A DNA stretch of 38,470 nt from an uncultured Bacteroides sp. GTDB taxonomy: Bacteria > Bacteroidota > Bacteroidia > Bacteroidales > Bacteroidaceae. Shown one piece after another: positions 16,091 to 26,143 of this stretch; within the stretch, counting starts at the first letter, position 1, and each line of letters opens with the position of its first letter. Made by a program: the position numbers and the translations under genes. The stretch spans positions 1-38,470 of the forward strand of contig CASGED010000025.1 of assembly GCA_949300425.1 (NCBI GenBank), given 5' to 3'. The notes beneath the pieces are model-generated. The model was not told the DNA's origin. It made no database searches and was given only the letters and a program-made list of their open reading frames with translations.

Positions 16091-18445
16091 TTAAAACTTC
16101 AGACTTGCCGAAAATTCTACGGTGAACGGACGAATATAGCTTCCGGCCATAACATGTCCGGCGTATTGGTCGGCATCTTCTTTCTCAATGAGCTCCGCTC
16201 CGGCGATGCTTCCTTTCGCCCCGGTCTGGTTCAGGAAGTTTACCACGGTACAGCCTAAAGACAACTTGTCGTTCAGTTGCCAGTTCACTCCGCCGAAGGT
16301 TTCCCAACGACCGTTGAAATAATAGGCATCGTTGATGTTGGCGTATGTCTTGCTGAAGTAGCGGAAGCTGGTCCATATCTTCAGGTCCTTGGTTATCATA
16401 TAGCTGGGGTCAATCTCGATGATGACTTGCGGTATCTCGGCCACAATGTTGCCGGTGGCATTGATTTGTCCCACATAACCGTCAGAGAAGGTGACGCTGG
16501 TTTCGTATTTCTTATAGGTAGGTTTCTGGTAGGTGAAGAGGAAGTGCAGGTCGAAGCCTTTGAACGGATGTGCCATAATGTCGGTTGTCCAGCCCAGGGT
16601 CTTGATGTCATAGGTCAACGGTGCAGCCAGAATCTCATTGCCTGCGGCTGTCTGGTGTTGCAGATTCAGTGTGGAGTTGTTGTTTGTCTTCGAAATGTAC
16701 GAGAACAGCGAGGTCAGGCTCAGCCATGAGTTATTGTAGTAGATGCCGGCGCGTCCCAAAGGTACCGACACCTTGTCTGTATTGGGCAGCGTGGCGGGCG
16801 CGAAATTCTCGATGCGAGGGTGCTGTGTGATGTAAGTGAAGTCACCGGTAAAACCAAATTGATCAGTCAGCTTGTATGTGGCAGCCGCACTGAAAGCGTA
16901 GTTGAACCAGTCGTATTCGATAGGCGTAGGGGCTATCCGGGTGCCGTCCGGTGCGGTGGCTCCCAAGTAATAGTTGGCAAAGCGGCCTACGTAGTCACCA
17001 TTGGCATTGCGCACAGCTGCGTTCTCTCCCCGCAAGGCTTGGTATTCCAATCGGGCACCGTAGTACACGTTCAGTTCGTCCGTGATATCCCAGTCGTGAG
17101 TGAAGTAAAGGGCTATTTTGTTCTCGTGGCCTTTGTAGTATTCCGATGCGTTCTTGTTGAAGTCATAGTAATAGCCGTTTGCGCCGTAGGTGCGCTGGGT
17201 GTAGGTAGCATAATCGGCGTTGTAGAGGCGCACCGGATAACTGCCGTCCGAGGGTACAGATTGGTCGTACATCGTGGTGTTCGAGGTATAGTCTATGTCG
17301 TAATACCATTCGTTCAGCCCTAATCGCCAAGTGCCGTTTTCCAACCGCTTGGAGAGTTCAGTGGTGAACATAAACTCATCAATGAATCCCCGATTGAGAC
17401 ATGACATACGACTTTGCACGTATTCTCCGTTATAGGGTTGCATACTGCCATCTTCGGCTTCGTACAGGTAACGGATGCCGGCCGCGTTTTGGTCGAGCGA
17501 CATCGGGGTTTGGTAAACCAACGATCCTGTGGCGTGGTCGTATTTCATTAAAGTCTTCCATTCCAATCCGTTGTCCCATTTGTAGGTATTCATCAAGGAG
17601 AATTCGCTACCTTTGTTTTGGGTGGCATCGTAAAGGTTGGTTCTGTGTACTTCGCCCGTACGCATATCGCGATACACCATCTCGTTGTCCACAGGCAGGT
17701 AGGAAGTGGTGCCCAAGGCAAAGTCGCCAAATTCCTTTACACTCCCGTCGCCTACATAGATGAACGGAGCCGACTGGGTGGCGTAGTTATATACCGGATG
17801 GCTGTTACTGTAATGGTACATGGCGGTCAGCTCTCCACGACCATCGTTGTAACGTTTGGTAAGGGCGAATTTATAAATCTGCGTGCGGTCTTGGAAAGGA
17901 GTTGACCGTATCTTGAACGTTCCCGGGTCGAAGTCTTGGTAGAGACTTCCACTATAATACCAGTCACGGGCTATTTCACCGTTTAGGTTCAGCGAAAATT
18001 CCTGCATGCCGAAGTGGTTGCTTTTGTAGTTCAGCGTGCCGTGAAACCCCTTTTGTCCTAATTGGGTGAACGAGTTGACGGCATAGCCGATGTTTCCGGT
18101 CGTGATGGCTGTCTCCGAAATTTTCAGCAAGCCCACATGGCTCAAGCTGGCATCGGCTCTCCACAGAGAGTTGACACTGTGGGGATTGGTCGCGTAGGTG
18201 ACCGGCATCCCGTTCTCCAGTACATTGACGTCCGCCGAGGGCAATCCTATCTGTATCTCGCGCGGACCATTGGCACTTGCCGCGTTCAGCATGACGTTGC
18301 GGTTGCTTTCTTCTTTACTTGAACTTTCCGCTTGTGAGGCGTCTTGCCGTTCCTGTGCGAAATTGTTTCCCCAAGCCAAACACAGCATCAACAGGGCTAC
18401 GGCCATACGCTGATATACCAAATGTTTTTTTATACCTATTTTCAT
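16091..18445 (-). CDS. TonB-dependent outer membrane receptor, no SusD partner
   Basis: This 784-residue protein is the first gene of the sugar operon. After a signal peptide (about 1-30) and a serine-rich linker there is a plug-like segment (about 60-160, with REIQIGLPSADVNVLENGMP) and then a long aromatic beta-barrel ending in FTVEFSASLKF with the terminal Phe expected of outer-membrane barrels. It is shorter than SusC proteins (about 1000 residues), lacks the usual N-terminal carboxypeptidase-D-like domain, and no SusD gene adjoins it. It therefore resembles classical TonB receptors. Transport of oligosaccharides such as raffinose is inferred from its operon. Confidence 0.85.
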   Translation of the reverse strand: MKIGIKKHLVYQRMAVALLMLCLAWGNNFAQERQDASQAESSSKEESNRNVMLNAASANGPREIQIGLPSADVNVLENGMPVTYATNPHSVNSLWRADASLSHVGLLKISETAITTGNIGYAVNSFTQLGQKGFHGTLNYKSNHFGMQEFSLNLNGEIARDWYYSGSLYQDFDPGTFKIRSTPFQDRTQIYKFALTKRYNDGRGELTAMYHYSNSHPVYNYATQSAPFIYVGDGSVKEFGDFALGTTSYLPVDNEMVYRDMRTGEVHRTNLYDATQNKGSEFSLMNTYKWDNGLEWKTLMKYDHATGSLVYQTPMSLDQNAAGIRYLYEAEDGSMQPYNGEYVQSRMSCLNRGFIDEFMFTTELSKRLENGTWRLGLNEWYYDIDYTSNTTMYDQSVPSDGSYPVRLYNADYATYTQRTYGANGYYYDFNKNASEYYKGHENKIALYFTHDWDITDELNVYYGARLEYQALRGENAAVRNANGDYVGRFANYYLGATAPDGTRIAPTPIEYDWFNYAFSAAATYKLTDQFGFTGDFTYITQHPRIENFAPATLPNTDKVSVPLGRAGIYYNNSWLSLTSLFSYISKTNNNSTLNLQHQTAAGNEILAAPLTYDIKTLGWTTDIMAHPFKGFDLHFLFTYQKPTYKKYETSVTFSDGYVGQINATGNIVAEIPQVIIEIDPSYMITKDLKIWTSFRYFSKTYANINDAYYFNGRWETFGGVNWQLNDKLSLGCTVVNFLNQTGAKGSIAGAELIEKEDADQYAGHVMAGSYIRPFTVEFSASLKF

Positions 18446-18495
18446 GGTACGTAAATAAATGAATTAAAAGTTGAACAATGATGTTATTTGTGCCA

Positions 18496-18503
18496 CAAAT
18501 ATA
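18496..18503 (-). promoter_or_regulatory. -7 box for the TonB receptor/GH32/GH36 operon
   Basis: The minus strand reads TATATTTG (TAnnTTTG), 51 bases before the receptor start. No -33 TTTG at the usual spacing, which would fit an activator-dependent promoter controlled by the HTCS; that dependence is inferred. The palindrome at 18556-18567 lies about 53 bases further upstream. Confidence 0.55.
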
Positions 18504-19389
18504 GGTGCTTGCTTCAAAGGTGATGGAAAGATTTGTTTCATTCCCTTGCATTTTTGTTACATGTAACCTCGTTGACAGGAGTTGCAACATTTTTAGTGAT
18601 ATATGCATATTAGCACATTAAATACCCATTCCCCGTCTGAATCCGGAAAAATTCACCGGGATTTGCAAAAAACGTCCGTCCTTTTTTTCTGTTTTTCTGA
18701 ATTTGTCTATTTTTGCAACGTTTTGAGTCTGTACATCTGAACAGGAACACGACATTATAGTTTATTAACAGGAAAACTGAGGGAAAATGACGAGAAACGC
18801 AAAGACATACGGGATTCCGGCATCCGCCCCCGGCGGGGAAGGCTTCCCTTTTATGCCGTTTTTGGGCGTTGATTTTCTTATGAAAAACTCTTCCAATAAT
18901 TTGCATATCAGCGAATTATTTTTTAATCTCTCTCTCTCTCATAGGCAGACTTTACGCGCGTTAATATACAGTCCCGTCAGATATGTCCTCCTCCAGTCCT
19001 TCGTATCCTGTTTTTCCGTCCTCTCAATCCTCCTCTTCGCCCGTCGCAAGCGCAGCATCCCCCACCATCCTGAATGTATGGGTGGCTTCTTCGCCCGGCG
19101 GGCGTCCGGGGCAGGGGCGGCGTCCGGGTGCATGAAGCCCGTCGCTCGTCCCTGCAAGATTGGGACACAAAACGAGCCTGCTTTCCGGTTCCAAAGGAAA
19201 ACGTCAAGATTCCGTATCATGGTTGCTCCTCCTTACTCGTTTGGGTATGTGTTTGTTCATCTGTCGTTTGTTCCCGTGTCGTACTGCACCCGGATAACAA
19301 AGTCGGTAATGTATGGAAACAGATGGTAATCTCTAAAGAAAAAAGCGTTTTTCTTTATATTGCCAATGTGGAATCTTGAGGATTTTATC

Positions 19390-19397
19390 TAAATTTG
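19390..19397 (+). promoter_or_regulatory. -7 box for the GH2/GH3 operon
   Basis: The plus strand reads TAAATTTG (TAnnTTTG), giving a transcription start near 19404. This rules out a GTG start at 19405 and supports ATG 19444. Confidence 0.6.
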
Positions 19398-19443
19398 CCC
19401 CTAAGTGAAAAACATTTTCCTAATAAATAATAAGAATAGAACT

Positions 19444-22400
19444 ATGAATGTAAAAAGTGTTATCATCGGCTGCTTGTTGGCATCTCTTTGGGTGGGGCAA
19501 GTACAGGCTGATGATTTAAAAGGGTTCGCTTACGCAGCGGAAACCGCTCCAGTGGGGAATGAATGGGAGTCACCGGAACAACTTGCCTTGAACAAAGAAC
19601 AGCCTCGCGCGTGGTTCTTCTCGTTCCAAGATGTGGAGAGTGCCCGGAAAGTCCTTCCGGAGAACAGTACGTATTGGAAATCGTTGAACGGAGAATGGAA
19701 GTTTCATTGGGCGCCCAATCCGGACGAACGCCCCAAGGATTTTTTTAGTTCGGAGTACGACGTGTCTTCATGGGATGCGATTCCCGTGCCTTCCAGTTGG
19801 AACATCTATGGCATCCAGAAAGACGGGAGCCTGAAGTATGGCGTCCCCATCTATGTGAACCAGCCTGTCATCTTCCAGCACAAAGTGGCGGTAGACGACT
19901 GGCGGGGTGGCGTGATGCGTACGCCGCCTACGAATTGGACTACTTATAAGCATCGTAACGAAGTAGGCTCTTTCCGCCGGGAGTTTGATTTGCCGGAAGA
20001 CTGGAATGGACGGGAAGTGTTCATCGATTTTGACGGCGTGGACTCTTTCTTCTACCTGTGGATAAACGGGAAGTACGTGGGGTTCTCGAAGAACTCGCGC
20101 AACGTGGCCAGCTTCAACATCACGCCTTATCTGAAGAAAAAGGGGCGGAATACGGTAGCGGTGGAAGTATATCGCAGTTCGGACGGTTCTTTCTTGGAGG
20201 CGCAAGACATGTTCCGCTTGCCGGGAATTTTCCGTACAGTGGCTTTGCGCTCGGTTCCTAAAGTTCATATTCGCGATTGGGTGGTGATTCCGGACTTGGA
20301 CGAACAGTACCGGGACGGTTCGTTGCGCATCGACGCGGAGTTGCGTAATCTTGGCAAGAAGCAGGCGAAGAACTACAGAATCAGCTATTCTCTGTACGCC
20401 AACGAACTCTATTCGGACGCTAATACGTTGGTTAGTCAGTTTGACTCGGAAGTGATACCTGCGGCGGACGCACAAGGTACGGCGCGTGTTACCACGTCCT
20501 TCTCACTCGAAACTCCCCGGCAATGGTCGGCCGAGTACCCCTACCGCTATACGTTGGTGGCGGAACTGAAAGACCGGAAAGGCCGCACGGTGGAGACGGT
20601 GTCTACTTATATCGGTTTTCGGGAAGTGGAAATAAAGGATACGCCTGCGGAGGCGGACGAGTTCGGTAAAGCCGGCCGGTATTATTATATCAATGGAAAG
20701 ACGGTGAAATTGAAAGGCGTGAACCGCCACGAGACCAATCCGGCGGTGGGACATGCCATTACCCGTGAGATGATGGAGCGGGAAATCCGGCTGATGAAGC
20801 GGGCCAACATCAATCATGTGCGCAACGCCCATTATCCGGACGACCCCTATTGGTACTACCTCTGTGACAAGTACGGTATCTATCTGGAGGATGAGGCCAA
20901 CATCGAATCGCATGAATATTATTATGGCAAGGCTTCGCTTTCGCACCCTGTGGAGTGGGAAGCGGCCCATGTGGCTCGTGTCATGGAGATGGCGCATGCT
21001 CATGTGAACCATCCGTCCATTGTCATTTGGTCGTTGGGCAACGAAGCGGGACCGGGCAAGAATTTTGTAACGGCTTACAACGCCTTGAAGCGGTTTGACA
21101 CCTCGCGTCCCGTGCAGTACGAACGTAACAACGCTATTGTGGACATGGGCTCGAACCAATACCCGTCGATAGAGTGGGTGAGGGGAGCCGTGCAGGGAAA
21201 CTATAACATCAAGTACCCGTTCCATATCTCAGAGTATGCCCATTCCATGGGGAATGCCTGCGGTAACCTGGAGGACTATTGGGCGGCCATCGAGTCGACC
21301 AACTTCTTTTGCGGCGGTGCGATATGGGATTGGGTAGACCAATCGATGTACAATTACGACCGGCAGACCGGCGAGCGTTACCTGGCTTACGGTGGGGACT
21401 TCGGCGACACGCCGAACGACGGGCAGTTTGTCATGAACGGCATTGTGTTTGGAGACTTGGAGCCGAAACCCCAGTATTACGAAGTGCGTAAAGTATACCA
21501 GCACATCGGCGTACAGGCGGTAGACATCGCACGAGGAGAAGTTGAAATATTCAATAAATATTATTTCACGGACTTGGGAGATGAATATTACTTGAAATGG
21601 ACCGTTTACGAAGACGGAAAGCCTGTCCGGTTGGACAGTCTGGCGGATATCCGGTTGCAGCCACGGAAGCGGGTGAAGGTAACTTTGCCGTATGGGGCGG
21701 TGACATTGAAATCCGATGCGGAGTATTTCGTTAAGGTGCAGTTCGCGTTGAAGAAGAACCGGCCTTGGGCCAATCGGGGCTTTGTCATGGCGGAAGAACA
21801 GTTCCTGCTGCGCGAAGCGCGGGAACGTCCGATGTTGGACCAGATAGCGATGACGGGAGAAAAGTTGCAGACAAGTATAGAAAGTCAATGCTTCGTGGTG
21901 AAAGGAAGCACTTTTGAGGTGGGTTTCGACATGGGGCAAGGAACGATTTATCGCCTGAAGTATGGCGATGAAACGGTTATTGCGGACGGAAACGGCCCCA
22001 AACTCGATGCCTTGCGGGCTTTTGTGAACAACGACAATTGGTTCTATGCTTCTTGGTTTGAGAACGGTTTGCACAACCTGAAGCATAAAGTCATCCGTTC
22101 GCACACTTGCCGGTTGGAGAACGGAGCGATGGCTTTGAGTTTCACCGTAGAGTCGCAGGCTCCCAATCGTGCCAAGATACATGGAGGTACCAGCTCCGGC
22201 AAGAACCGCATCGAGGAATTGAAAGACCAACCGATGGGCGAGGGAGGCTTCAAGTTTGTGACCTATCAGGTTTGGACGGTATATCCGGACGGCTCCATCG
22301 TCTTGCAGTCCGACATCACGTCCAACAGTCCCACTTTCATCTTGCCCCGTCTGGGTTACGTGATGAAGTTGCCCAAAGCGTATGGGGATTTCACCTATTA

Positions 22401-23466
22401 TGGTCGCGGCCCGATAGACAATTATGCCGACCGCAAGAGCGGACAGTTCATCGAATGTCACTCCAACACCGTGGAGGGTGAATTCGTGAATTTCCCCAAA
22501 CCGCAAGACATGGGCAACCATGAGGACGTGCGTTGGTGTACATTGACCAACGAGGCGGGAACGGGGGCGGCGTTCATAGCCGGAAGTCCGGTGTCTGTGT
22601 CCGCGCTTCCTTATTCTGCACTCGACATGATATTGGCTTCTCATCCTTACCAGTTGCCACGGTCGGAGGAGGTCTATTTGCATATCGACTGCGCCGTTAC
22701 GGGATTGGGAGGTAACAGTTGCGGACAAGGCGGGCCGTTGCTCGAAGACCGTGTCTTTGCCGATACCCATTCACTGAGTTTTGCCATCCGTCCGGTAACA
22801 GCTGATGGAGAACAGGTGTGCAACGTGGTTCCGGTGGGCGAGAAACCTCTGACGATGGAAAGGACCATGTCCGGTGTGGAAATCAAGTCATTGAAAGGGG
22901 ACGAACCTATCTGCTACGAACTGAACAGGGACGGGAAAGTACATGAATACCATTCGCCCATCCCCTTGCGTGAAGGCGGAACGGTGAAAGCTTGGCTCAA
23001 GGACCGCAAGCAGTTGAGCGTGCTCATGGAGTTCGTTCCCGCAGAAAGCACGCAGACCAAAGTGGTGTATGCCAGCAGCCAAGAGGCAGGAACCGGAGAC
23101 GCTTCCCATTTGACCGACGGTGACCCGACTACCATTTGGCATACCATGCATTCGGTGACGGTTGCCCAATACCCGCATTGGGTAGACTTCGACTTGGGTG
23201 AACGGAAGACGATATACGGTTTGACTTACCTTCCCCGCCAAGACAGCGAAGTAGGTCATATTAAGGATTATGCCATCCAAGTGAGCCAGGACGGCAAGCA
23301 GTGGAGCCAGCCCGTGGCAGAGGGAACGTTCGACCGTAGCCGGAAAGAGCGGAAAGTATTGTTCACCCAACAGGTAAAAGCCCGTTATGTCCGTTTTACG
23401 GCACAGAGCGAACAGCAAGGCTCGGACGAAGCTTGCGGGGCTGAGATAGGTATTTTGGCGGAATAA
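19444..23466 (+). CDS. GH2 beta-galactosidase-like enzyme with C-terminal F5/8 domain
   Basis: The 1340-residue exported protein begins with a signal peptide (MNVKSVIIGCLLASLWVGQ, about 1-22). It follows LacZ order: sugar-binding domain (about 55-230), immunoglobulin-like domain, TIM barrel (about 345-640), a second Ig-like domain and a beta-galactosidase small chain domain (about 800-1090, TYYGRGPIDNYADRKSG). Glu534 in SLGNEAGPG is the acid/base and Glu597 in HISEYAHSMGN the nucleophile. A discoidin (F5/8 type C) carbohydrate-binding module occupies about 1205-1340. It probably attacks beta-galactosides outside the cytoplasm. GH3 follows 36 bases later. Confidence 0.93.
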   Translation: MNVKSVIIGCLLASLWVGQVQADDLKGFAYAAETAPVGNEWESPEQLALNKEQPRAWFFSFQDVESARKVLPENSTYWKSLNGEWKFHWAPNPDERPKDFFSSEYDVSSWDAIPVPSSWNIYGIQKDGSLKYGVPIYVNQPVIFQHKVAVDDWRGGVMRTPPTNWTTYKHRNEVGSFRREFDLPEDWNGREVFIDFDGVDSFFYLWINGKYVGFSKNSRNVASFNITPYLKKKGRNTVAVEVYRSSDGSFLEAQDMFRLPGIFRTVALRSVPKVHIRDWVVIPDLDEQYRDGSLRIDAELRNLGKKQAKNYRISYSLYANELYSDANTLVSQFDSEVIPAADAQGTARVTTSFSLETPRQWSAEYPYRYTLVAELKDRKGRTVETVSTYIGFREVEIKDTPAEADEFGKAGRYYYINGKTVKLKGVNRHETNPAVGHAITREMMEREIRLMKRANINHVRNAHYPDDPYWYYLCDKYGIYLEDEANIESHEYYYGKASLSHPVEWEAAHVARVMEMAHAHVNHPSIVIWSLGNEAGPGKNFVTAYNALKRFDTSRPVQYERNNAIVDMGSNQYPSIEWVRGAVQGNYNIKYPFHISEYAHSMGNACGNLEDYWAAIESTNFFCGGAIWDWVDQSMYNYDRQTGERYLAYGGDFGDTPNDGQFVMNGIVFGDLEPKPQYYEVRKVYQHIGVQAVDIARGEVEIFNKYYFTDLGDEYYLKWTVYEDGKPVRLDSLADIRLQPRKRVKVTLPYGAVTLKSDAEYFVKVQFALKKNRPWANRGFVMAEEQFLLREARERPMLDQIAMTGEKLQTSIESQCFVVKGSTFEVGFDMGQGTIYRLKYGDETVIADGNGPKLDALRAFVNNDNWFYASWFENGLHNLKHKVIRSHTCRLENGAMALSFTVESQAPNRAKIHGGTSSGKNRIEELKDQPMGEGGFKFVTYQVWTVYPDGSIVLQSDITSNSPTFILPRLGYVMKLPKAYGDFTYYGRGPIDNYADRKSGQFIECHSNTVEGEFVNFPKPQDMGNHEDVRWCTLTNEAGTGAAFIAGSPVSVSALPYSALDMILASHPYQLPRSEEVYLHIDCAVTGLGGNSCGQGGPLLEDRVFADTHSLSFAIRPVTADGEQVCNVVPVGEKPLTMERTMSGVEIKSLKGDEPICYELNRDGKVHEYHSPIPLREGGTVKAWLKDRKQLSVLMEFVPAESTQTKVVYASSQEAGTGDASHLTDGDPTTIWHTMHSVTVAQYPHWVDFDLGERKTIYGLTYLPRQDSEVGHIKDYAIQVSQDGKQWSQPVAEGTFDRSRKERKVLFTQQVKARYVRFTAQSEQQGSDEACGAEIGILAE

Positions 23467-23502
23467 AAAATGAGGATTTACTTAAATTTAAAGTCATGAA
23501 AA

Positions 23503-26088
23503 ATGGATATAAATAAAATACGCAAGTTGATCGTAATGGTACTTGTGATGACAGGCTTTTGTCAGCTATATGCACAGGCGTACAAGGATGAACGTTTGTC
23601 TACAGAGGAACGGGTGGATGATTTGTTGGAGCGTATGACTTTGGACGAGAAAATTGCCCAATTACGTCATATACATGCCCAATCCATTATGGAAAACGGA
23701 AAACTGAGTGAGGGAAAACTTCATCAGTTGCTGAATGGAAAGAGTGTGGGCTTTGTGGAAGGTTTCACGCTGTCAGGAGAACAATGTTTGGAACTGATGA
23801 ACGGGGTACAACGCTATATGAGGGAAAAGACCCGTTTGGGTATTCCTGTTTTTACATTGACGGAATCTCTGCATGGTTCTGTGCAGGACGGATCTACCAT
23901 ATTCCCGCAATCAGTCGCTTTGGGAAGCACGTTTAATGTGGACCTCGCTTACCGGATGGCTTCCGCCATAGCGGTTGAGTTGAGAGCGCAAGGCATCAGG
24001 CAGGCACTTGCGCCTGACATTGACGTGTGCCGGGATTTACGTTTCGGCAGAGTGGAGGAGTGTTTCGGTGAAGACCCGTTCTTGGTGTCATGCATGGGTG
24101 CGGCTCAGGTAAAAGGATATTTAGACAACGGCATTTCTCCCATGGTCAAGCACTTCGGCGCGCATGCCGCTCCGCAAGGAGGGTTGAACTTGGCTTCTGT
24201 AGCTTGTGGCGAGCGTGAATTGTTGTCGGTACATTTGAAGCCTTTTGAAAAAGTGGTAAGGAATACCGGAATATGGGCGGTGATGTCATCTTACAATTCG
24301 TGGAACAATGTGCCTAACTCAGCCTCACCTTATTTGATGACGGAAGTGCTTCGCCACCGTTGGGGATTTAAAGGATATGTCTATTCGGATTGGGGCTCTA
24401 TCGGTATGTTGAGGTATTTCCATCATACGGCGCACAACGATGCCGAGGCTGCTATTCAGGCTTTGACGGCGGGGCTGGATGTGGAGGCGTCCAGTGATTG
24501 TTACAAAGAATTGCAACAATTGGTTGAGGCAGGCGTGTTGGATGTGGCATACGTAGATCAAGCTGTACGGCGTGTGTTGACGGCCAAGTTTGCTATGGGG
24601 CTATTCGAGGAAAATCTGCCGGACAAGGCAGGTTACGGTCGTGCGGTACATACTCCTGAACATGTTTCTTTAGCCCGGGAGATTGCGGAAGAGTCCATCG
24701 TGTTGTTGAAAAACGAAGGCGGGCTTTTGCCTTTACGGGAAGATTCACTGCGTTCGATTGCAGTTATCGGGCCGAATGCCGGTCAAGTACAGTTTGGCGA
24801 TTACACTTGGAGTCGTGACAATAAGGACGGAGTGACGTTGGTGGAAGCTTTGCGGAAACGTTTTAAGGGACGCATCCGGGTAAATTATGTTCCGGGATGC
24901 GACCTTGTAACCGACAATAGGGAAGGCTTTCCCGAAGCGGTTGACTTGGCTAAGCGGAGCGATGTGTGTGTGGTTGTGGTAGGAACTGCCAGCGCTTCGT
25001 TGGCACGCGACTACAGTAATGCCACTTGTGGGGAAGGTTTCGATTTGCATGACTTAAAATTGCCGGGTGTACAGGAAGATTTGATACGGGCCGTGCAGGC
25101 TACGGGAAAACCGGTAATTGTAGTGTTGCTTTCGGGCAAACCTTTTGCCATGCCTTGGGTAAAAGAGCAGGTTCCGGCTATTCTTGTCCAGTGGTATCCG
25201 GGCGAACAAGGCGGTGAGGCATTGGCGGATGTGTTGTTTGGCGGAGTGAATCCTTCCGGAAAACTGAATTTTTCTTTCCCGCAGAGTGTAGGCCATCTGC
25301 CTTGTTTTTATAACTATTTGCCTACAGATAAAGGTTTCTACCATCGTCCCGGAAGTCCAGGTAACCCCGGTAAAGATTATGTGTTCTCCAGTCCTGATGC
25401 CTTGTGGGCGTTTGGGCATGGGCTAAGTTATACGGATTTTGAATACCTGTCGGCTTCCACATCTCAAGATGATTATGGGCAAAATGACACCATACGTGTC
25501 CGGGTGAATATCCGTAACGTGGGTGGTTGTGACGGTAAGGAAGTCGTGCAGCTGTACGTACGCGATGTAAAGTCCAGTGTTGTCATGCCGGTGCAAGAAT
25601 TGAAAGATTTTCGAAAAGTTTTGGTGAGGAAAGGGGAGTCGGCTATGGTGGATCTTTCTGTTCCTGTGCAGGAACTGGCTTTGCTGAACGGTGAAATGAA
25701 AGAAGTTGTGGAACCGGGGACTTTTGAACTACGGATAGGTAGTGCATCGGACGATATCCGCATGAAGAAACTCATAACGGTAGAACGTGACAAAGAAATA
25801 ATCATCCCCACTTTGGCGGACAGGGGAAAGGGCAAGGATAAGAAAGCCGCCTTCGTTGCTTCCACGCCGATTACTGTCAAAGGAGTGGTGCGCGATGTGC
25901 AGTCCAATCCGTTGCCGGATGTCACAATCCGGGTGGGTAGCAAACAAACCGTGACTGACATTCACGGGGAATACAGGATTCGCGCATTGTCCACAGATTC
26001 ATTGATTGTAAGCGGTGAAGCGTTGGAAGAACAGCGTATTCCGGTGGAAGGAAGGCAACTGATAAACATACAGATGTTGAACAAATAA
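23503..26088 (+). CDS. GH3 glycoside hydrolase with C-terminal carboxypeptidase-D-like domain
   Basis: The 861-residue protein has a signal peptide (about 1-26), a GH3 N-terminal barrel with VKHFGAHAAPQGG and the nucleophile Asp296 in VYSDWGS, a GH3 C-terminal alpha/beta domain (about 415-640), a fibronectin type III-like domain (about 680-760, EVVQLYVRD), and a last 77-residue segment (TVKGVVRDVQSNPLPDVTIR, then TDIHGEYRI) that looks like a carboxypeptidase regulatory-like domain. GH3 enzymes are mostly beta-glucosidases or beta-xylosidases. It is co-transcribed with GH2. The start at 23503 is used because the ATG at 23495 reads only six codons to a stop. Confidence 0.92.
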   Translation: MDINKIRKLIVMVLVMTGFCQLYAQAYKDERLSTEERVDDLLERMTLDEKIAQLRHIHAQSIMENGKLSEGKLHQLLNGKSVGFVEGFTLSGEQCLELMNGVQRYMREKTRLGIPVFTLTESLHGSVQDGSTIFPQSVALGSTFNVDLAYRMASAIAVELRAQGIRQALAPDIDVCRDLRFGRVEECFGEDPFLVSCMGAAQVKGYLDNGISPMVKHFGAHAAPQGGLNLASVACGERELLSVHLKPFEKVVRNTGIWAVMSSYNSWNNVPNSASPYLMTEVLRHRWGFKGYVYSDWGSIGMLRYFHHTAHNDAEAAIQALTAGLDVEASSDCYKELQQLVEAGVLDVAYVDQAVRRVLTAKFAMGLFEENLPDKAGYGRAVHTPEHVSLAREIAEESIVLLKNEGGLLPLREDSLRSIAVIGPNAGQVQFGDYTWSRDNKDGVTLVEALRKRFKGRIRVNYVPGCDLVTDNREGFPEAVDLAKRSDVCVVVVGTASASLARDYSNATCGEGFDLHDLKLPGVQEDLIRAVQATGKPVIVVLLSGKPFAMPWVKEQVPAILVQWYPGEQGGEALADVLFGGVNPSGKLNFSFPQSVGHLPCFYNYLPTDKGFYHRPGSPGNPGKDYVFSSPDALWAFGHGLSYTDFEYLSASTSQDDYGQNDTIRVRVNIRNVGGCDGKEVVQLYVRDVKSSVVMPVQELKDFRKVLVRKGESAMVDLSVPVQELALLNGEMKEVVEPGTFELRIGSASDDIRMKKLITVERDKEIIIPTLADRGKGKDKKAAFVASTPITVKGVVRDVQSNPLPDVTIRVGSKQTVTDIHGEYRIRALSTDSLIVSGEALEEQRIPVEGRQLINIQMLNK

Positions 26089-26143
26089 AGGTCGCTTCCG
26101 GAAGATGTGTGGGTAAATGAATTTAGCGGATATCCCCTATTTA

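Larger units (their letters stand above)
18446..19443. other. Long divergent intergenic region
   Basis: About 1 kb between the TonB receptor and the GH2 gene contains no gene I can support. It holds a -7 box for each side (18496 and 19390), a perfect 12-bp palindrome GTTACATGTAAC at 18556-18567, a short TC dinucleotide run near 18928-18940, and a GC-rich block (about 18800-19220) whose open frames on both strands look random. The length suggests regulatory or decayed sequence. Confidence 0.6.

Noticed and set aside
18787-19329. Plus-strand open frame of 180 codons in the divergent gap
   Set aside because: Composition is erratic, no motif or domain is seen, frames on the other strand are equally open, and it lies across a GC-rich block; it looks like chance.
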